In this document: positions 45,942 through 54,640 of the stretch, one piece after another
How positions within the stretch are numbered: position 1 is the stretch's first letter
Layout: each line of letters opens with the position of its first letter
Source: Caulifigura coniformis
GTDB taxonomy: Bacteria; Planctomycetota; Planctomycetia; Planctomycetales; Planctomycetaceae
Length of the DNA stretch: 64,000 nucleotides
Reading direction: 5' to 3'
Assembly (NCBI RefSeq): GCF_007745175.1
Contig: NZ_CP036271.1
Location: 5,530,314 to 5,594,313 of the forward strand
Notes under the pieces: model-generated
The model's database searches: none
The model's input: the letters and a program-made list of their open reading frames with translations, nothing else
What the model was told of the DNA's origin: nothing
Translations under genes and position numbers: made by a program

Positions 45942-47435
45942 CTAGTGGTTGTGTCCGGCATGTGGATCGACCCCGCCACCCGCCTTGTTCTTGAGAGCCA
46001 TCTGCATCTGATGGGCTCCGCGCAGTGCAACGACGTCGCCGGGGAAGAGTGAGCCATCGTTGGCGACAACGACTGACCGCGAGTCGCGATGCTCCACCTT
46101 GACCGGCACCCGGTCAAAATGATCGCCGTTCTGCTGGAAGACGAAGGAGTCGGCTCCGTCACGTGCCACGGCGGCGACCGGCAGGACGAGACGCTCCGGC
46201 CATTCCTCGACAGGTACCAGCAGTTGCAGCCGCTGCCCGAGTCGGTAACGCCACTCGACGAAACGTTGCTGTGTATCTGGCCGGGATTGGCCGGCGATCT
46301 CATTCGGCAGGCGCACGAAGAAGGGGAGCGTTCTTGAATCGGCATGAATGGCGCTGGCCGGGTAGAGCAGTTCCAGTCCCGGCATCTGCTGAGGCTGACT
46401 TCCGGCTTCATCGAAGATTGCGGTCACTCTCCAGCCATGACTGGCCGCCTGGCGGAGGGACGGAAGATCCTGCTCGAAGGCCTGACCTTCGATGTACAGT
46501 TCGGAGAAGTCCGCGAGGACGGCAAGCGTCTCGCCGGCCGCGATGGTCTGGCCTTTGTGAACATTGACCTGTTGCAGGAGCAGCGGATACGGCTGGCCTG
46601 GTGCGGATGTTGTCTTCGGGGTTGTCTCGGGATCCTGGAACGCGACTGGTCGGACGGGCTGATCGGTAGGCTTGAAGTCCTCGTGGGAATGGTCGTCAGG
46701 GAATGGAGCGACGATCTGAAGATCCCGCAACAATCTGCGCTGCCCGGTGATGTCATCGATCTGCCGTTCCGAGAGGCCGAGCAAACGCAGCGACTCCCTG
46801 TAGGCGCCGAGCATGACCTCCAGTTTGTCCTTGGCATACTGACGTTCCAGCAGGGTTTTCTGCGGGATGGCGCCGCCTTCCGTCGCCTTCGTGAGTCTCG
46901 CGATTTCGCGTTTTTCGACATCAATTTCGCCGACGGTCTTGAGCAACTCGGTCTGTGTCGAAACCAGTGCCTCAGCCGTGATGCGAATCTCGAACAGGAG
47001 CGTCCCCGGCTCGACGGCTTCACCCTGGACTGCGTGGACATGCGTGATCACTCCGGCCACGGGAGTAGAGACCTGGACGAGAGTCCGCCCCGGCCGCTCC
47101 GTGATGATCCCTGGAACCGTGATCGTCCGCTGAAACGTCTGCAGGGCCAGCGGCTTGAGGTACTCCGCGGTCAGGCCGATGTTGCCCAAGGCCTGTGGCG
47201 AAAGCTCCAGCGTGGCAGCGTCGTCGTGAACGTGTTCGTGTCCCTGGTGGGCGTGGCTGTCGTCCCCGTTATCGTGGCTGTCGAGCGAAGACCTCGACTG
47301 ATGGCCGGCGATCGTCGACGAAACGAGTTCCTGGGCGGCCGGCCACCAGCGTGCCCAGGTGGCCGCGCCGACTCCGAGAGTGCCGATAGCAATGAGAATC
47401 CAGGCCCATCCCCAGGGGACGCGCGATATGTGCAT
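45942..47435 (-). CDS. RND efflux periplasmic adaptor (CusB/CzcB-type)
   Basis: The 497-residue membrane-fusion protein has an N-terminal helix (WAWILIAIGTLGVGAATW), a His-rich lead with HAHQGHEHVHDD (about 61-72), then the CusB-type beta-barrel and lipoyl parts: TVPGIITERPGRTLVQVSTPVAGVI, a helical hairpin (STQTELLKTVGEIDVEKREIARLTKA) and the second lipoyl half. It ends with GGGVDPHAGHNH, another metal-binding-like tail. Such adaptors link the pump to an outer-membrane channel and can hand metal to it. Three His clusters at both ends suggest it binds metal itself. It lies 135 bases after the Cys/His-rich gene. Confidence 0.93.
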   Translation of the reverse strand: MHISRVPWGWAWILIAIGTLGVGAATWARWWPAAQELVSSTIAGHQSRSSLDSHDNGDDSHAHQGHEHVHDDAATLELSPQALGNIGLTAEYLKPLALQTFQRTITVPGIITERPGRTLVQVSTPVAGVITHVHAVQGEAVEPGTLLFEIRITAEALVSTQTELLKTVGEIDVEKREIARLTKATEGGAIPQKTLLERQYAKDKLEVMLGAYRESLRLLGLSERQIDDITGQRRLLRDLQIVAPFPDDHSHEDFKPTDQPVRPVAFQDPETTPKTTSAPGQPYPLLLQQVNVHKGQTIAAGETLAVLADFSELYIEGQAFEQDLPSLRQAASHGWRVTAIFDEAGSQPQQMPGLELLYPASAIHADSRTLPFFVRLPNEIAGQSRPDTQQRFVEWRYRLGQRLQLLVPVEEWPERLVLPVAAVARDGADSFVFQQNGDHFDRVPVKVEHRDSRSVVVANDGSLFPGDVVALRGAHQMQMALKNKAGGGVDPHAGHNH

Positions 47436-47570
47436 GAGATGCCCCGGCCGCGCGGGCGGCCCACTTGAGAGGCGATAGAAGCGGAGAAACCGACGCTCTT
47501 CAGAGCATCGACAAGGGCGAGCCTGAGCCAGAAGGCCAGGCGAGTCGCGCAGCGGTGAGTTTCCGGCCGG

Positions 47571-48017
47571 CTAGACCGTCCACACCTGCAGCCAGGCGCG
47601 CAATTCCTGCGCAGCGAGGCGTGGCAGGGAGAAGTCCCGCAGAAATTCGAGTCTCTCGCCGAGGCTGGCGGAGGGCTGAACCAACGGGGTGGGCAACACC
47701 ACCGTGTTCCATTCCACCACGTTCAGAAATGAGCCGCCCTCGTCGGCCACAACGTAGACGCAGCCGATTTCGCTGCAACATTCGTGCGAATGGCGGCCCG
47801 GTTCTGGAGACGCAGGCGAGCTTTCATCGTCAAGGGGTGTCGATTCCCGGCCGGAGCCGACGGTTTCGGCGCGCTGGCCCGAATGACACGTGCAGCAGGT
47901 GGAATGAGTGCTGCGCGGCTCCGCCTTGGCCTCATGGTCGTGATGCCAGCAGCAACCGAGAACGCTGTGGAGCAGCGTCGCGGCGAGTGTCAGCGTGGTA
48001 ACCAGTTGGGGAAACAT
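47571..48017 (-). CDS. Cys/His-rich secreted protein (hypothetical), first gene of efflux cluster
   Basis: This 148-residue protein has a signal peptide (LVTTLTLAATLLHSVLG) and then Cys/His groups: CCWHHDHE at about 22-29, STCCTCHSG at about 40-48 and HSHECCSEIGC at about 76-86. These look like metal-binding or disulfide-forming clusters. The C-terminal half (VYVVADEGGSFLNVVEWNTVVLP ... AWLQVWTV) lacks them. I do not recognise a family. It leads the minus-strand cluster with the adaptor, small protein, pump and lipoprotein. A role in metal sensing or buffering outside the membrane is inferred. Confidence 0.65.
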   Translation of the reverse strand: MFPQLVTTLTLAATLLHSVLGCCWHHDHEAKAEPRSTHSTCCTCHSGQRAETVGSGRESTPLDDESSPASPEPGRHSHECCSEIGCVYVVADEGGSFLNVVEWNTVVLPTPLVQPSASLGERLEFLRDFSLPRLAAQELRAWLQVWTV

Positions 48018-48715
48018 TGCAGGCGCAGAATGGGAGGCAGTGCGACGGCATCATTCGCGACGGCGCGTCGCAGCGTCAAGGCCAATCGACGGAACAGGTC
48101 ACTGAGCGCGACTCCGTTCCGGACTCGCCAAGGGCAGGTCGAAGTCGCATCGATGGCCCAATCTGGATTGGATGCATGATGGATCACTGCCGTGTCACAA
48201 CTTCTGGCAGCAAACGATTGCGACATTTGCTTTTTGAGTGGGGCAAATCGGGACAGTGTTGGTGACGGATCGTCAGTTCCTGACACGTTGATCGGCACTT
48301 TGCGCCCATTGCGATGTCGGTTCATCGCAACACTGCGAATGTGTCCCGTGCGTGAGACTGGACAACGTCGATCGGCCTTTGTTCCAATCAATCTGGACTG
48401 ACATGAATCAGATCCGGAAGGTCGAATTCGCCATAAAGGCGCGATCAAGACCAAACGAAGTTGGGGCGAATTCCTGCTGGCGTCTCGCGACAACACGCCG
48501 GCGCATCAGGACGCCGCCGTCGCACTGCTTGAGAATGTCAAACCCTGACAAAGGGGGACGTGGTGCTCAGAGCGATCGATCCAGGATAACGCCAACGCAC
48601 TGGCATTCTCGTCGGGCGACGGCAAGAAACTGACGTTTCCGAGTCTTAGCACTGGAACTGTATTTCGACACGGTTCTGGTAACCTGCAAGTCTCTTTCAC
48701 TGGCCGGAGGCAATG
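48018..48715. other. Intergenic region between efflux cluster and sulfatase genes
   Basis: About 700 bases separate divergent genes. Base composition by codon position does not favour the few open frames. An 8-bp hairpin (TTGCGATG/CATCGCAA at 48,309-48,330) and an ATTTGC/GCAAAT pair near 48,230 are present. A metal-responsive operator would be expected here, but no known MerR or ArsR box stood out. Confidence 0.5.
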
Positions 48716-50452
48716 ATGACGCTGAATCATGTCCGATTTCTATCGTTTGGAATAGTGCTGCTCTACACGACGATCGTGCGAGCCGAGAACGTGCAGGATC
48801 GAGCGCCGTCGAACGGCTCACGGGTCCTCAGACGAAGTGATGGCCTGCAACGCTCCCGAATCAACGAGCCCACAGTTCTGCGATCGCAAAGAATCGTCGA
48901 TCAGCGGGCAGCATCGTTGATGCGGCTCGCAGCCGCCTCCCAGAAATCCGGCACGGCGAAGAAGCCGAACATCCTCGTCATCTTCGGCGACGACATCGGC
49001 ATTCCGCAGATCAGCGCATACACGATGGGGATGATGGGCTATCGCACGCCCAACATCGATCGCATCGCAAAGGAAGGAGCGATCTTCACCGACTCCTACG
49101 GCCAGCAGAGCTGCACGGCCGGTCGGGCGTCGTTCATCCTCGGCCAGGAACCGTTCCGCACCGGATTGCTCACGATCGGCATGCCGGGCGATCCACACGG
49201 CATCCAGAAATGGATGCCCACGATTGCCGACGTCATGAAGACCCAGGGCTACGCGACGGGCCAGTTCGGAAAGAATCACCTCGGCGATCGCGATGAACAC
49301 CTCCCGACGAACCACGGCTTCGATGAGTTCTTCGGCAACCTGTATCACCTCAACGCCGAAGAGGAGCCGGAAGGCTACTTCTATCCCAAGGATCCCGAGT
49401 TCAAAAAGAAGTACGGCCCGCGCGGCGTCATCAAGTCGACGGCCGACGGCAAGATCGACGACACCGGCCCGCTCAACACCAAGCGCATGCCGACCGTCGA
49501 CGAGGAATTCCTCGCCGCCGCGAAGGATTTCATCGACCGGCAGCACAAGGCCGACAAGCCGTTCTTCTGCTGGTTCAACTCCACACGGATGCACGTCTTC
49601 ACCCACCTGAAGAAGGAATCGCTGGGGAAGACGGGCATGGGCATTCATGCCGATGGCATGGTCGAACACGATGGCATGGTCGGCGAACTGCTCAAGCAGC
49701 TCGATGACCTCAAGATCGCAGACGACACGATCGTCGTGTACACGACCGACAACGGCGCCGAAATCGCCCTCTGGCCGGACGGCGCCATGACCCCCTTCCG
49801 CAGCGAGAAGGGAACGACCTGGGAAGGCGGCATGCGGATTCCGATGATGGTCCGCTGGCCGGGCGTCGTGAAACCCGGAACGGTCTACAACGATCCCATC
49901 TCCCTCATCGACTGGTTCCCCACCCTCTCCGCGGCGGCCGGCGTCGCCGACATCAAGGAGCAGATGAAGAAGGGCTTCGCGGGCGTCGGTGGAAAGGAAT
50001 TCAAGGTCCATCTCGACGGCTACAACTTCATGCCTTACTTCGAAGGGAAGGAGAAGAAGGGACCGCGCGACACCGTCTACTACTTCGACCAGGGAGGCAA
50101 CCTGAACGCCCTGCGTTGGAACGACTGGAAACTGAGCTTCGCCTCCTCCAAGGGCAACATCGCAACGGGCACTCGCGAGGTCACCGCCTGGGCGATGATC
50201 ACCAACCTGAGGATGGACCCGTACGAGCGAGGGCTCGAAGAAGGTGGCGAGGCGATCAAGTTCCTCGCCCAGAACATGTGGCTGCTCGTTCCGATCCAGG
50301 GAAAGGTCAAGGAGTTCTTTGCCGATTTCGACCAGTACCCGTATCAGACCGGCAGCACGCTGAACCCGGCAGGCATCAACTACGGCATGCTGCGCCAGCA
50401 GGATGCGATGAAACGGCTCAAGGAACTCGAGACCATGAAGCCGTCTCGGTAA
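48716..50452 (+). CDS. Secreted sulfatase (arylsulfatase family)
   Basis: I prefer the second of two consecutive ATG codons (48,716; five bases after GGAGG at 48,706). The roughly 578-residue protein has a signal-like helix (LSFGIVLLYTTIVRAE) and then about 60 residues of charged linker before KPNILVIFGDDIG, the first metal-binding strand. The sulfatase signature SCTAGRASF provides the Cys that is converted to formylglycine (CXAXR form). The rest (YATGQFGKNHLGD, VVYTTDNGAE) is standard. It hydrolyses sulfate esters, here probably of polysaccharide or a small aryl ester; the substrate is unknown. Seen: family motifs. A close paralogue follows at 50,572. Confidence 0.93.
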   Translation: MTLNHVRFLSFGIVLLYTTIVRAENVQDRAPSNGSRVLRRSDGLQRSRINEPTVLRSQRIVDQRAASLMRLAAASQKSGTAKKPNILVIFGDDIGIPQISAYTMGMMGYRTPNIDRIAKEGAIFTDSYGQQSCTAGRASFILGQEPFRTGLLTIGMPGDPHGIQKWMPTIADVMKTQGYATGQFGKNHLGDRDEHLPTNHGFDEFFGNLYHLNAEEEPEGYFYPKDPEFKKKYGPRGVIKSTADGKIDDTGPLNTKRMPTVDEEFLAAAKDFIDRQHKADKPFFCWFNSTRMHVFTHLKKESLGKTGMGIHADGMVEHDGMVGELLKQLDDLKIADDTIVVYTTDNGAEIALWPDGAMTPFRSEKGTTWEGGMRIPMMVRWPGVVKPGTVYNDPISLIDWFPTLSAAAGVADIKEQMKKGFAGVGGKEFKVHLDGYNFMPYFEGKEKKGPRDTVYYFDQGGNLNALRWNDWKLSFASSKGNIATGTREVTAWAMITNLRMDPYERGLEEGGEAIKFLAQNMWLLVPIQGKVKEFFADFDQYPYQTGSTLNPAGINYGMLRQQDAMKRLKELETMKPSR

Positions 50453-50464
50453 CCCCGGAGATCC

Positions 50465-50499
50465 GGCGCGACCAGCCCGTCACGCGGGTTGGTCGCGCC
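50465..50499 (+). terminator. Hairpin after first sulfatase gene
   Basis: GGCGCGACCA pairs with TGGTCGCGCC (10 bp), with an inner CCCG/CGGG stem and loop TCACG. It starts 13 bases past the stop and is followed by TGTTGTTG, only a weak T-rich tail. A terminator or mRNA-stabilising hairpin is likely. Confidence 0.65.
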
Positions 50500-50571
50500 T
50501 GTTGTTGAGATCACACGTCGCAGGTGCGGGCGCGACGTTGAGTTTGCAATCTCCACTGTCAGGAGAGTGTC

Positions 50572-52119
50572 ATGACGTACTGTCGGTTGCTGTTGTTGCT
50601 GCTCGCGGCAGGTTCAACGCAGGCTGGTTCTGCGTGGGCCGCGGAGAAACCGAACATCCTCGTCATCATGGGCGATGACATCGGGTGGTTTAACCCCAGC
50701 TGCTACAACAGCGGAATCATGGGCTACCGCACGCCCAACATCGATCGCATCGCGGCCGAAGGGGCGCGGTTTACAGACTGGTACGGCCAGCAGAGCTGCA
50801 CGGCCGGCCGCGCGGCCTTCATCACCGGCCAGTCGCCGATCCGCACCGGCCTGACCAAGGTTGGCCTGCCCGGTGCCGACATCGGGCTCCAGAAGGAAGA
50901 CCCCTGCGTAGCCGAGTTCCTCAAGCAGTTTGGCTATGCGACGGGCCAGTTCGGAAAGAACCACCTGGGCGACAAGGACGAGTTCCTGCCGACGAACCAC
51001 GGCTTCGACGAGTTCTTCGGAAACCTGTACCACCTGAACGCCGAAGAGGAGCCCGAGAACCCGGACTACCCCAGGTCACCGGAGTTCCGGAAGAAGTTCG
51101 GACCGCGCGGAGTACTGAAATGCACGGCCGACGGAAAGATCAACGATACCGGGCCGCTCACCCGCAAGCGGATGGAAACCATCGACGAAGAGTTTCTCGC
51201 GGCGTCGCTCGATTTCATCGACCGCCAGCATGAGGCCGGCAAGCCGTTCTTCTGCTACTTCAACAGCACACGGATGCACATCTTCACCCACCTGAAGAAG
51301 GAGAGTGAAGGCAAGACGGGACTGGGAGTCTACCCGGACGGAATGGTCGAGCATGATGGCATGGTCGGCCAGCTGTTGAAGAAGCTGGACGACCTCGGGA
51401 TCGCCGAGAACACCATCGTTGTCTACACGACCGACAACGGCGCCGAAGTCTTCACCTGGCCGGACGGTGGCACGACTCCGTTTCGCGGTGAGAAGGCGAC
51501 GAATTGGGAAGGCGGGTTCCGGGTCCCGATGTGCATCCGCTGGCCCGGTGTGATCAAACCCGGCACCCTCGTGAACGACATGGGCGCTCACGAAGACCTC
51601 ATTCCGACGTTTGCCGCCGCGGCCGGAGAACCTGATCTCGTCGCCAAGGTGAAGAAAGGATACTCGGCCGACGGGAAGAACTTCCGCGTTCACCTCGATG
51701 GCTACAACCTTCTTCCGTTCCTCAAGGGGGATGTGAAGGAATCGCCGCGAAAGGAGTTCCTCTACTGGTCCGATGACGGCGACCTGATGGCCATCCGCAG
51801 CAACCAGTGGAAGGTGTCGTTCATGGAACAGAATCATGAAATGGGCCCGAAGTATCCGGCTGGGCCCTGGCAAGGGCAATTCGATCGGCTCCGCGCGCCG
51901 ACGATCTACAACCTGCGAACCGACCCATTCGAACGGGGCACGACATCAATTGAGTACGGCAAGTGGATGGCCGAGCGCATGTTCCTCATCGTTCCGGCCC
52001 AGGCGCAGGCCATTCAGTGGCTTTCAACATTCAAGGAGTTTCCTCCGCGACAGAAACCCGCAAGCTTCAATCTCGATGAAGTCATGCAGAAACTGACGAC
52101 TCCTGCAAAAAAGAACTGA
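50572..52119 (+). CDS. Secreted sulfatase (paralogue)
   Basis: The 515-residue protein has a clean signal peptide (RLLLLLLAAGSTQAGSAWA) directly before KPNILVIMGDDIG. It carries SCTAGRAAF with Cys76 for formylglycine, QFGKNHLGD and VVYTTDNGAE. It is strikingly similar to the upstream protein across the catalytic part (GFDEFFGNLYHLNAEEEPE is identical for a long stretch), so the pair arose by tandem duplication. It has no charged N-terminal insertion. The ribosome binding site is GGAGAG eight bases before the ATG. A hairpin follows at 52,134. Confidence 0.95.
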   Translation: MTYCRLLLLLLAAGSTQAGSAWAAEKPNILVIMGDDIGWFNPSCYNSGIMGYRTPNIDRIAAEGARFTDWYGQQSCTAGRAAFITGQSPIRTGLTKVGLPGADIGLQKEDPCVAEFLKQFGYATGQFGKNHLGDKDEFLPTNHGFDEFFGNLYHLNAEEEPENPDYPRSPEFRKKFGPRGVLKCTADGKINDTGPLTRKRMETIDEEFLAASLDFIDRQHEAGKPFFCYFNSTRMHIFTHLKKESEGKTGLGVYPDGMVEHDGMVGQLLKKLDDLGIAENTIVVYTTDNGAEVFTWPDGGTTPFRGEKATNWEGGFRVPMCIRWPGVIKPGTLVNDMGAHEDLIPTFAAAAGEPDLVAKVKKGYSADGKNFRVHLDGYNLLPFLKGDVKESPRKEFLYWSDDGDLMAIRSNQWKVSFMEQNHEMGPKYPAGPWQGQFDRLRAPTIYNLRTDPFERGTTSIEYGKWMAERMFLIVPAQAQAIQWLSTFKEFPPRQKPASFNLDEVMQKLTTPAKKN

Positions 52120-52133
52120 CCCGCGGCGATCGC

Positions 52134-52161
52134 GATCCGGGCCGAGTTTTCGGCCTGGATC
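52134..52161 (+). terminator. Hairpin after second sulfatase gene
   Basis: A 12-bp stem (GATCCGGGCCGA with TCGGCCTGGATC, one G-T pair) closes a four-base loop. It lies 15 bases past the sulfatase stop and 49 before the MoxR start. There is no T-run, so the call rests on position and stem strength. Confidence 0.6.
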
Positions 52162-52209
52162 CGCTTCCTCGACAGGCAAATCGGCACCCTTGAACGTGAG
52201 ACCAGGCGT

Positions 52210-53181
52210 ATGACGCCGCGTGAATCGATTCTCGAACTCCAGAAGCGGATGGGGCAATCGATCATCGGCCAGGAAGCCGTGATCGAGCGCCTGCTGCTCG
52301 CACTCCTCTGTGGCGGCAACGTCCTCCTCGAAGGCCTTCCAGGTCTCGCGAAAACCAGGGCCGTCAAAAGCCTGGCGAAGAACCTGGAATGCGATTACCG
52401 CCGCATCCAGTTCACTCCCGACCTGCTCCCGGCCGACGTGACGGGAAGCGAGATCTACTACGACAAAGGGGGGCAGGGAGAGTTCGTGTTCCAGCCGGGG
52501 CCGGTGTTCGGCAACCTGATCCTGGCCGACGAAATTAACCGCGCTCCCGCGAAGGTGCAGTCGTCGCTCCTGGAAGCGATGGAAGAACACCATGTCACGG
52601 TGGCCGGGAAGACTCACAAGCTGCCGGAACTGTTCATGGTGCTGGCGACGCAGAACCCGATCGAGCAGGAGGGAACCTACCCGCTTCCCGAAGCCCAGCG
52701 GGACCGCTTCCTGATCCATGTCATGGTGCGGTACTCGTCGGACGAAGATGAGCGCAAGATCATGCAGCTCGTCCGCAGCGAAGATGGATCAGGCGGTAGT
52801 TCCGGCACTCCGCCCGCCGTCATTCCGCAGCAGGCCGTGTTCGACGCCCGCAAGGAGATCCATGCCGTGGCAGTCGCGGAATCCGTCGAGAAGTACATGG
52901 TCGCGATCATCGCCGCGACACGGCGGCCGGAAGGCTTCGGAAAGGATCTGGCGCGCTGGATCACCGTGGGGGCCAGCCCGCGTGGCACACTGGCGCTCGA
53001 CCGCATGAGCCGCGCGCTCGCCTGGTTTCGCGGCAAGGACCATGTCACCCCCGACGACGTCCGGGCCGTCGCGCTCGATTGCCTGCGGCACCGCGTGCTG
53101 TTGAGCTACGAAGCTCAGGCCGATGCAAAATCGGCCGATGACGTGCTGTCGCAGCTGATCAAGCAGGTGGCCGTCGCCTGA
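52210..53181 (+). CDS. MoxR-family AAA+ ATPase
   Basis: The 323-residue protein has the Walker A motif EGLPGLAKT (about 41-49), Walker B LILADEINRAP and the sensor segment ATQNPIEQEGTYPLPEAQ, which are MoxR hallmarks. A C-terminal helical lid ends with DVRAVALDCLRHRVLLSYEA. MoxR proteins act as chaperone-like ATPases that activate VWA-domain partners by inserting or removing metal or cofactors. It is the first gene of a six-gene operon with DUF58 and VWA partners just downstream, so its clients are probably those products. Confidence 0.95.
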   Translation: MTPRESILELQKRMGQSIIGQEAVIERLLLALLCGGNVLLEGLPGLAKTRAVKSLAKNLECDYRRIQFTPDLLPADVTGSEIYYDKGGQGEFVFQPGPVFGNLILADEINRAPAKVQSSLLEAMEEHHVTVAGKTHKLPELFMVLATQNPIEQEGTYPLPEAQRDRFLIHVMVRYSSDEDERKIMQLVRSEDGSGGSSGTPPAVIPQQAVFDARKEIHAVAVAESVEKYMVAIIAATRRPEGFGKDLARWITVGASPRGTLALDRMSRALAWFRGKDHVTPDDVRAVALDCLRHRVLLSYEAQADAKSADDVLSQLIKQVAVA

Positions 53182-53194
53182 GGAGAACGAGCCG

Positions 53195-54136
53195 ATGCCC
53201 GAAGCTCCCTCCTCCGGTGTGAGGATCAATATCGATGACCTCGTTCGCCTAAAGGCCAGCGCGCAGGGCTATTCCCTGCTGCCTCGGCAGCCGGTCCATT
53301 CCATTCTCGCGGGAACTCACGCCTCTCGACTCCGCGGCCGCGGACTCAGCTTCGAGGAGTTGCGGCGCTACTTCCCGGGTGACGACGTGCGAACGATCGA
53401 CTGGCACGTCACCGCGCGGACGCGCAAGCCGCATGTGCGCGTTTACTCCGAAGAGCGCGATCGACCACTCCTGCTGATCGTTGACCAGCGGCCGACGATG
53501 TTTTTCGGCAGCCGCCGTGCGATGAAGTCGGTCGCGGCCGCTGAGGTCGCAGCCCTTTCGGCCTGGCGGGCGCTCGCTGTCGGCGACCGGGTGGGAGGCC
53601 TCGTTTTCGATGGACAGGAGCTTTCCGAGATCGAGCCCCATCGCAGTGAATCCCGCGTGCTCGCGCTGTTCCACGCCATCGTGCGAATGAACCAGCGACT
53701 GGCTCCCGATTCTCCCGCGGGCACGATCACGCTGAACCAGGTGCTCGAACGGGCGGCCACCGTCGCCCGGCATGATTCGCTCGTCTGCGTCATCAGTGAC
53801 CTCTCGGGGGCCGATCAGGAGACCGTGCGACTGATGACACGGATCCAGGCCCACAACGATGCGCTGCTCATCTTCATTCACGACCCCCTCGAAGCCGAGC
53901 TGCCGCAGGCCGGACGTCTGGTCATGGCCCAGGGCGAACGCCGGCTCGAAGTCGACACGTCCACGCGAAAGTTCCGCGACGACTATGCGCAGGAATTTGA
54001 GAACCGCGTCACGCGGCTGAAGTCGCTGTCGCTGAAGCGCGCGGTTCCGCTTCTCGAGATCAGCACGGCCGAAGACGTCACCAGCCAGGTGCGAAGGGCC
54101 CTGGGGGGCGCCATGCAGAATCGCAGGCGGCACTGA
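53195..54136 (+). CDS. DUF58 domain protein (VWA-like)
   Basis: This 313-residue protein carries the DUF58 signature segment GRGLSFEELRRYFPGDDVRTIDW (residues about 48-70) followed by the charged THRTRKP-like region and an alpha/beta VWA-like domain (LLIVDQRPTMFFGS ... VCVISDLSGADQ). The partner of MoxR proteins, it is soluble here with no membrane helix. It is 13 bases after moxR. The metal-site DXSXS sequence of VWA proteins is only partly kept (DQRPTMF). Role in envelope assembly or stress is inferred from operon. Confidence 0.93.
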   Translation: MPEAPSSGVRINIDDLVRLKASAQGYSLLPRQPVHSILAGTHASRLRGRGLSFEELRRYFPGDDVRTIDWHVTARTRKPHVRVYSEERDRPLLLIVDQRPTMFFGSRRAMKSVAAAEVAALSAWRALAVGDRVGGLVFDGQELSEIEPHRSESRVLALFHAIVRMNQRLAPDSPAGTITLNQVLERAATVARHDSLVCVISDLSGADQETVRLMTRIQAHNDALLIFIHDPLEAELPQAGRLVMAQGERRLEVDTSTRKFRDDYAQEFENRVTRLKSLSLKRAVPLLEISTAEDVTSQVRRALGGAMQNRRRH

Positions 54137-54139
54137 ACA

Positions 54140-54640
54140 ATGTCCGAGATCGATCCCACCAGCCTCGACTCCCTCGTCGATATCGTCGTGCCGCCACCGG
54201 CCGGCTGGTGGCCATTGGCTCCCGGCTGGCTCCTGGTGCTGCTGGCAATCGGGCTCGCGGGCCTCGTGCGACTCGCCATCCTGCTGAGAGACTGGAGACG
54301 CAACGCCTATCGACGCGACGCCCTCCGCGAGCTCGACCGGATCGCCGGTTCGGACGGTCGGACAACGTGGACCAAAGTCCCCGAGCTGCTCAAGCGGACG
54401 GCCCTTGCCGCCTGGCCGCGAGCCGACGTCGCCGGGTTGAGTGGGACGGCCTGGGTCGAATTCCTGAACCACACGGGCCGCACGCCGGGCTTCGGAGGGA
54501 ACATCGGGGAACGTTTGCTGGCGCTCTCCTATGAGCCGGGTGCGGTTGAGCGATTCAGCACCACGGATTTTCAGCAGGTCGTCGAAGCCAGTCGCGACTG
54601 GATCCGTCACCACGCACGGCCGGAGGCGGCCCCATGCTGA
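54140..54640 (+). CDS. DUF4381-like protein of Bat operon
   Basis: The 166-residue protein has one membrane helix (about 29-49, WLLVLLAIGLAGLVRLAILL), preceded by a short Pro/Asp-rich stretch (VPPPAGWWPLAPG) and followed by RDWRRNAYRRDALRELDRI, the layout of DUF4381 proteins found between DUF58 and VWA genes. The remainder (ELLKRTALAAWPRADVAGLSGTAW) is soluble and cytoplasmic or periplasmic. It starts three bases after DUF58 and overlaps the next gene by seven bases, so translation is probably coupled. Function unknown apart from its operon. Confidence 0.85.
   Translation: MSEIDPTSLDSLVDIVVPPPAGWWPLAPGWLLVLLAIGLAGLVRLAILLRDWRRNAYRRDALRELDRIAGSDGRTTWTKVPELLKRTALAAWPRADVAGLSGTAWVEFLNHTGRTPGFGGNIGERLLALSYEPGAVERFSTTDFQQVVEASRDWIRHHARPEAAPC

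Noticed and set aside
45668-46411. 247-codon minus-strand frame at the end of the adaptor gene
   Set aside because: Its upstream part overlaps the adaptor coding sequence in another frame; only the last 81 codons with their own start are kept.
48352-48633. Possible small gene in the region upstream of the sulfatases
   Set aside because: No recognisable features, no ribosome binding site and composition that does not look coding.
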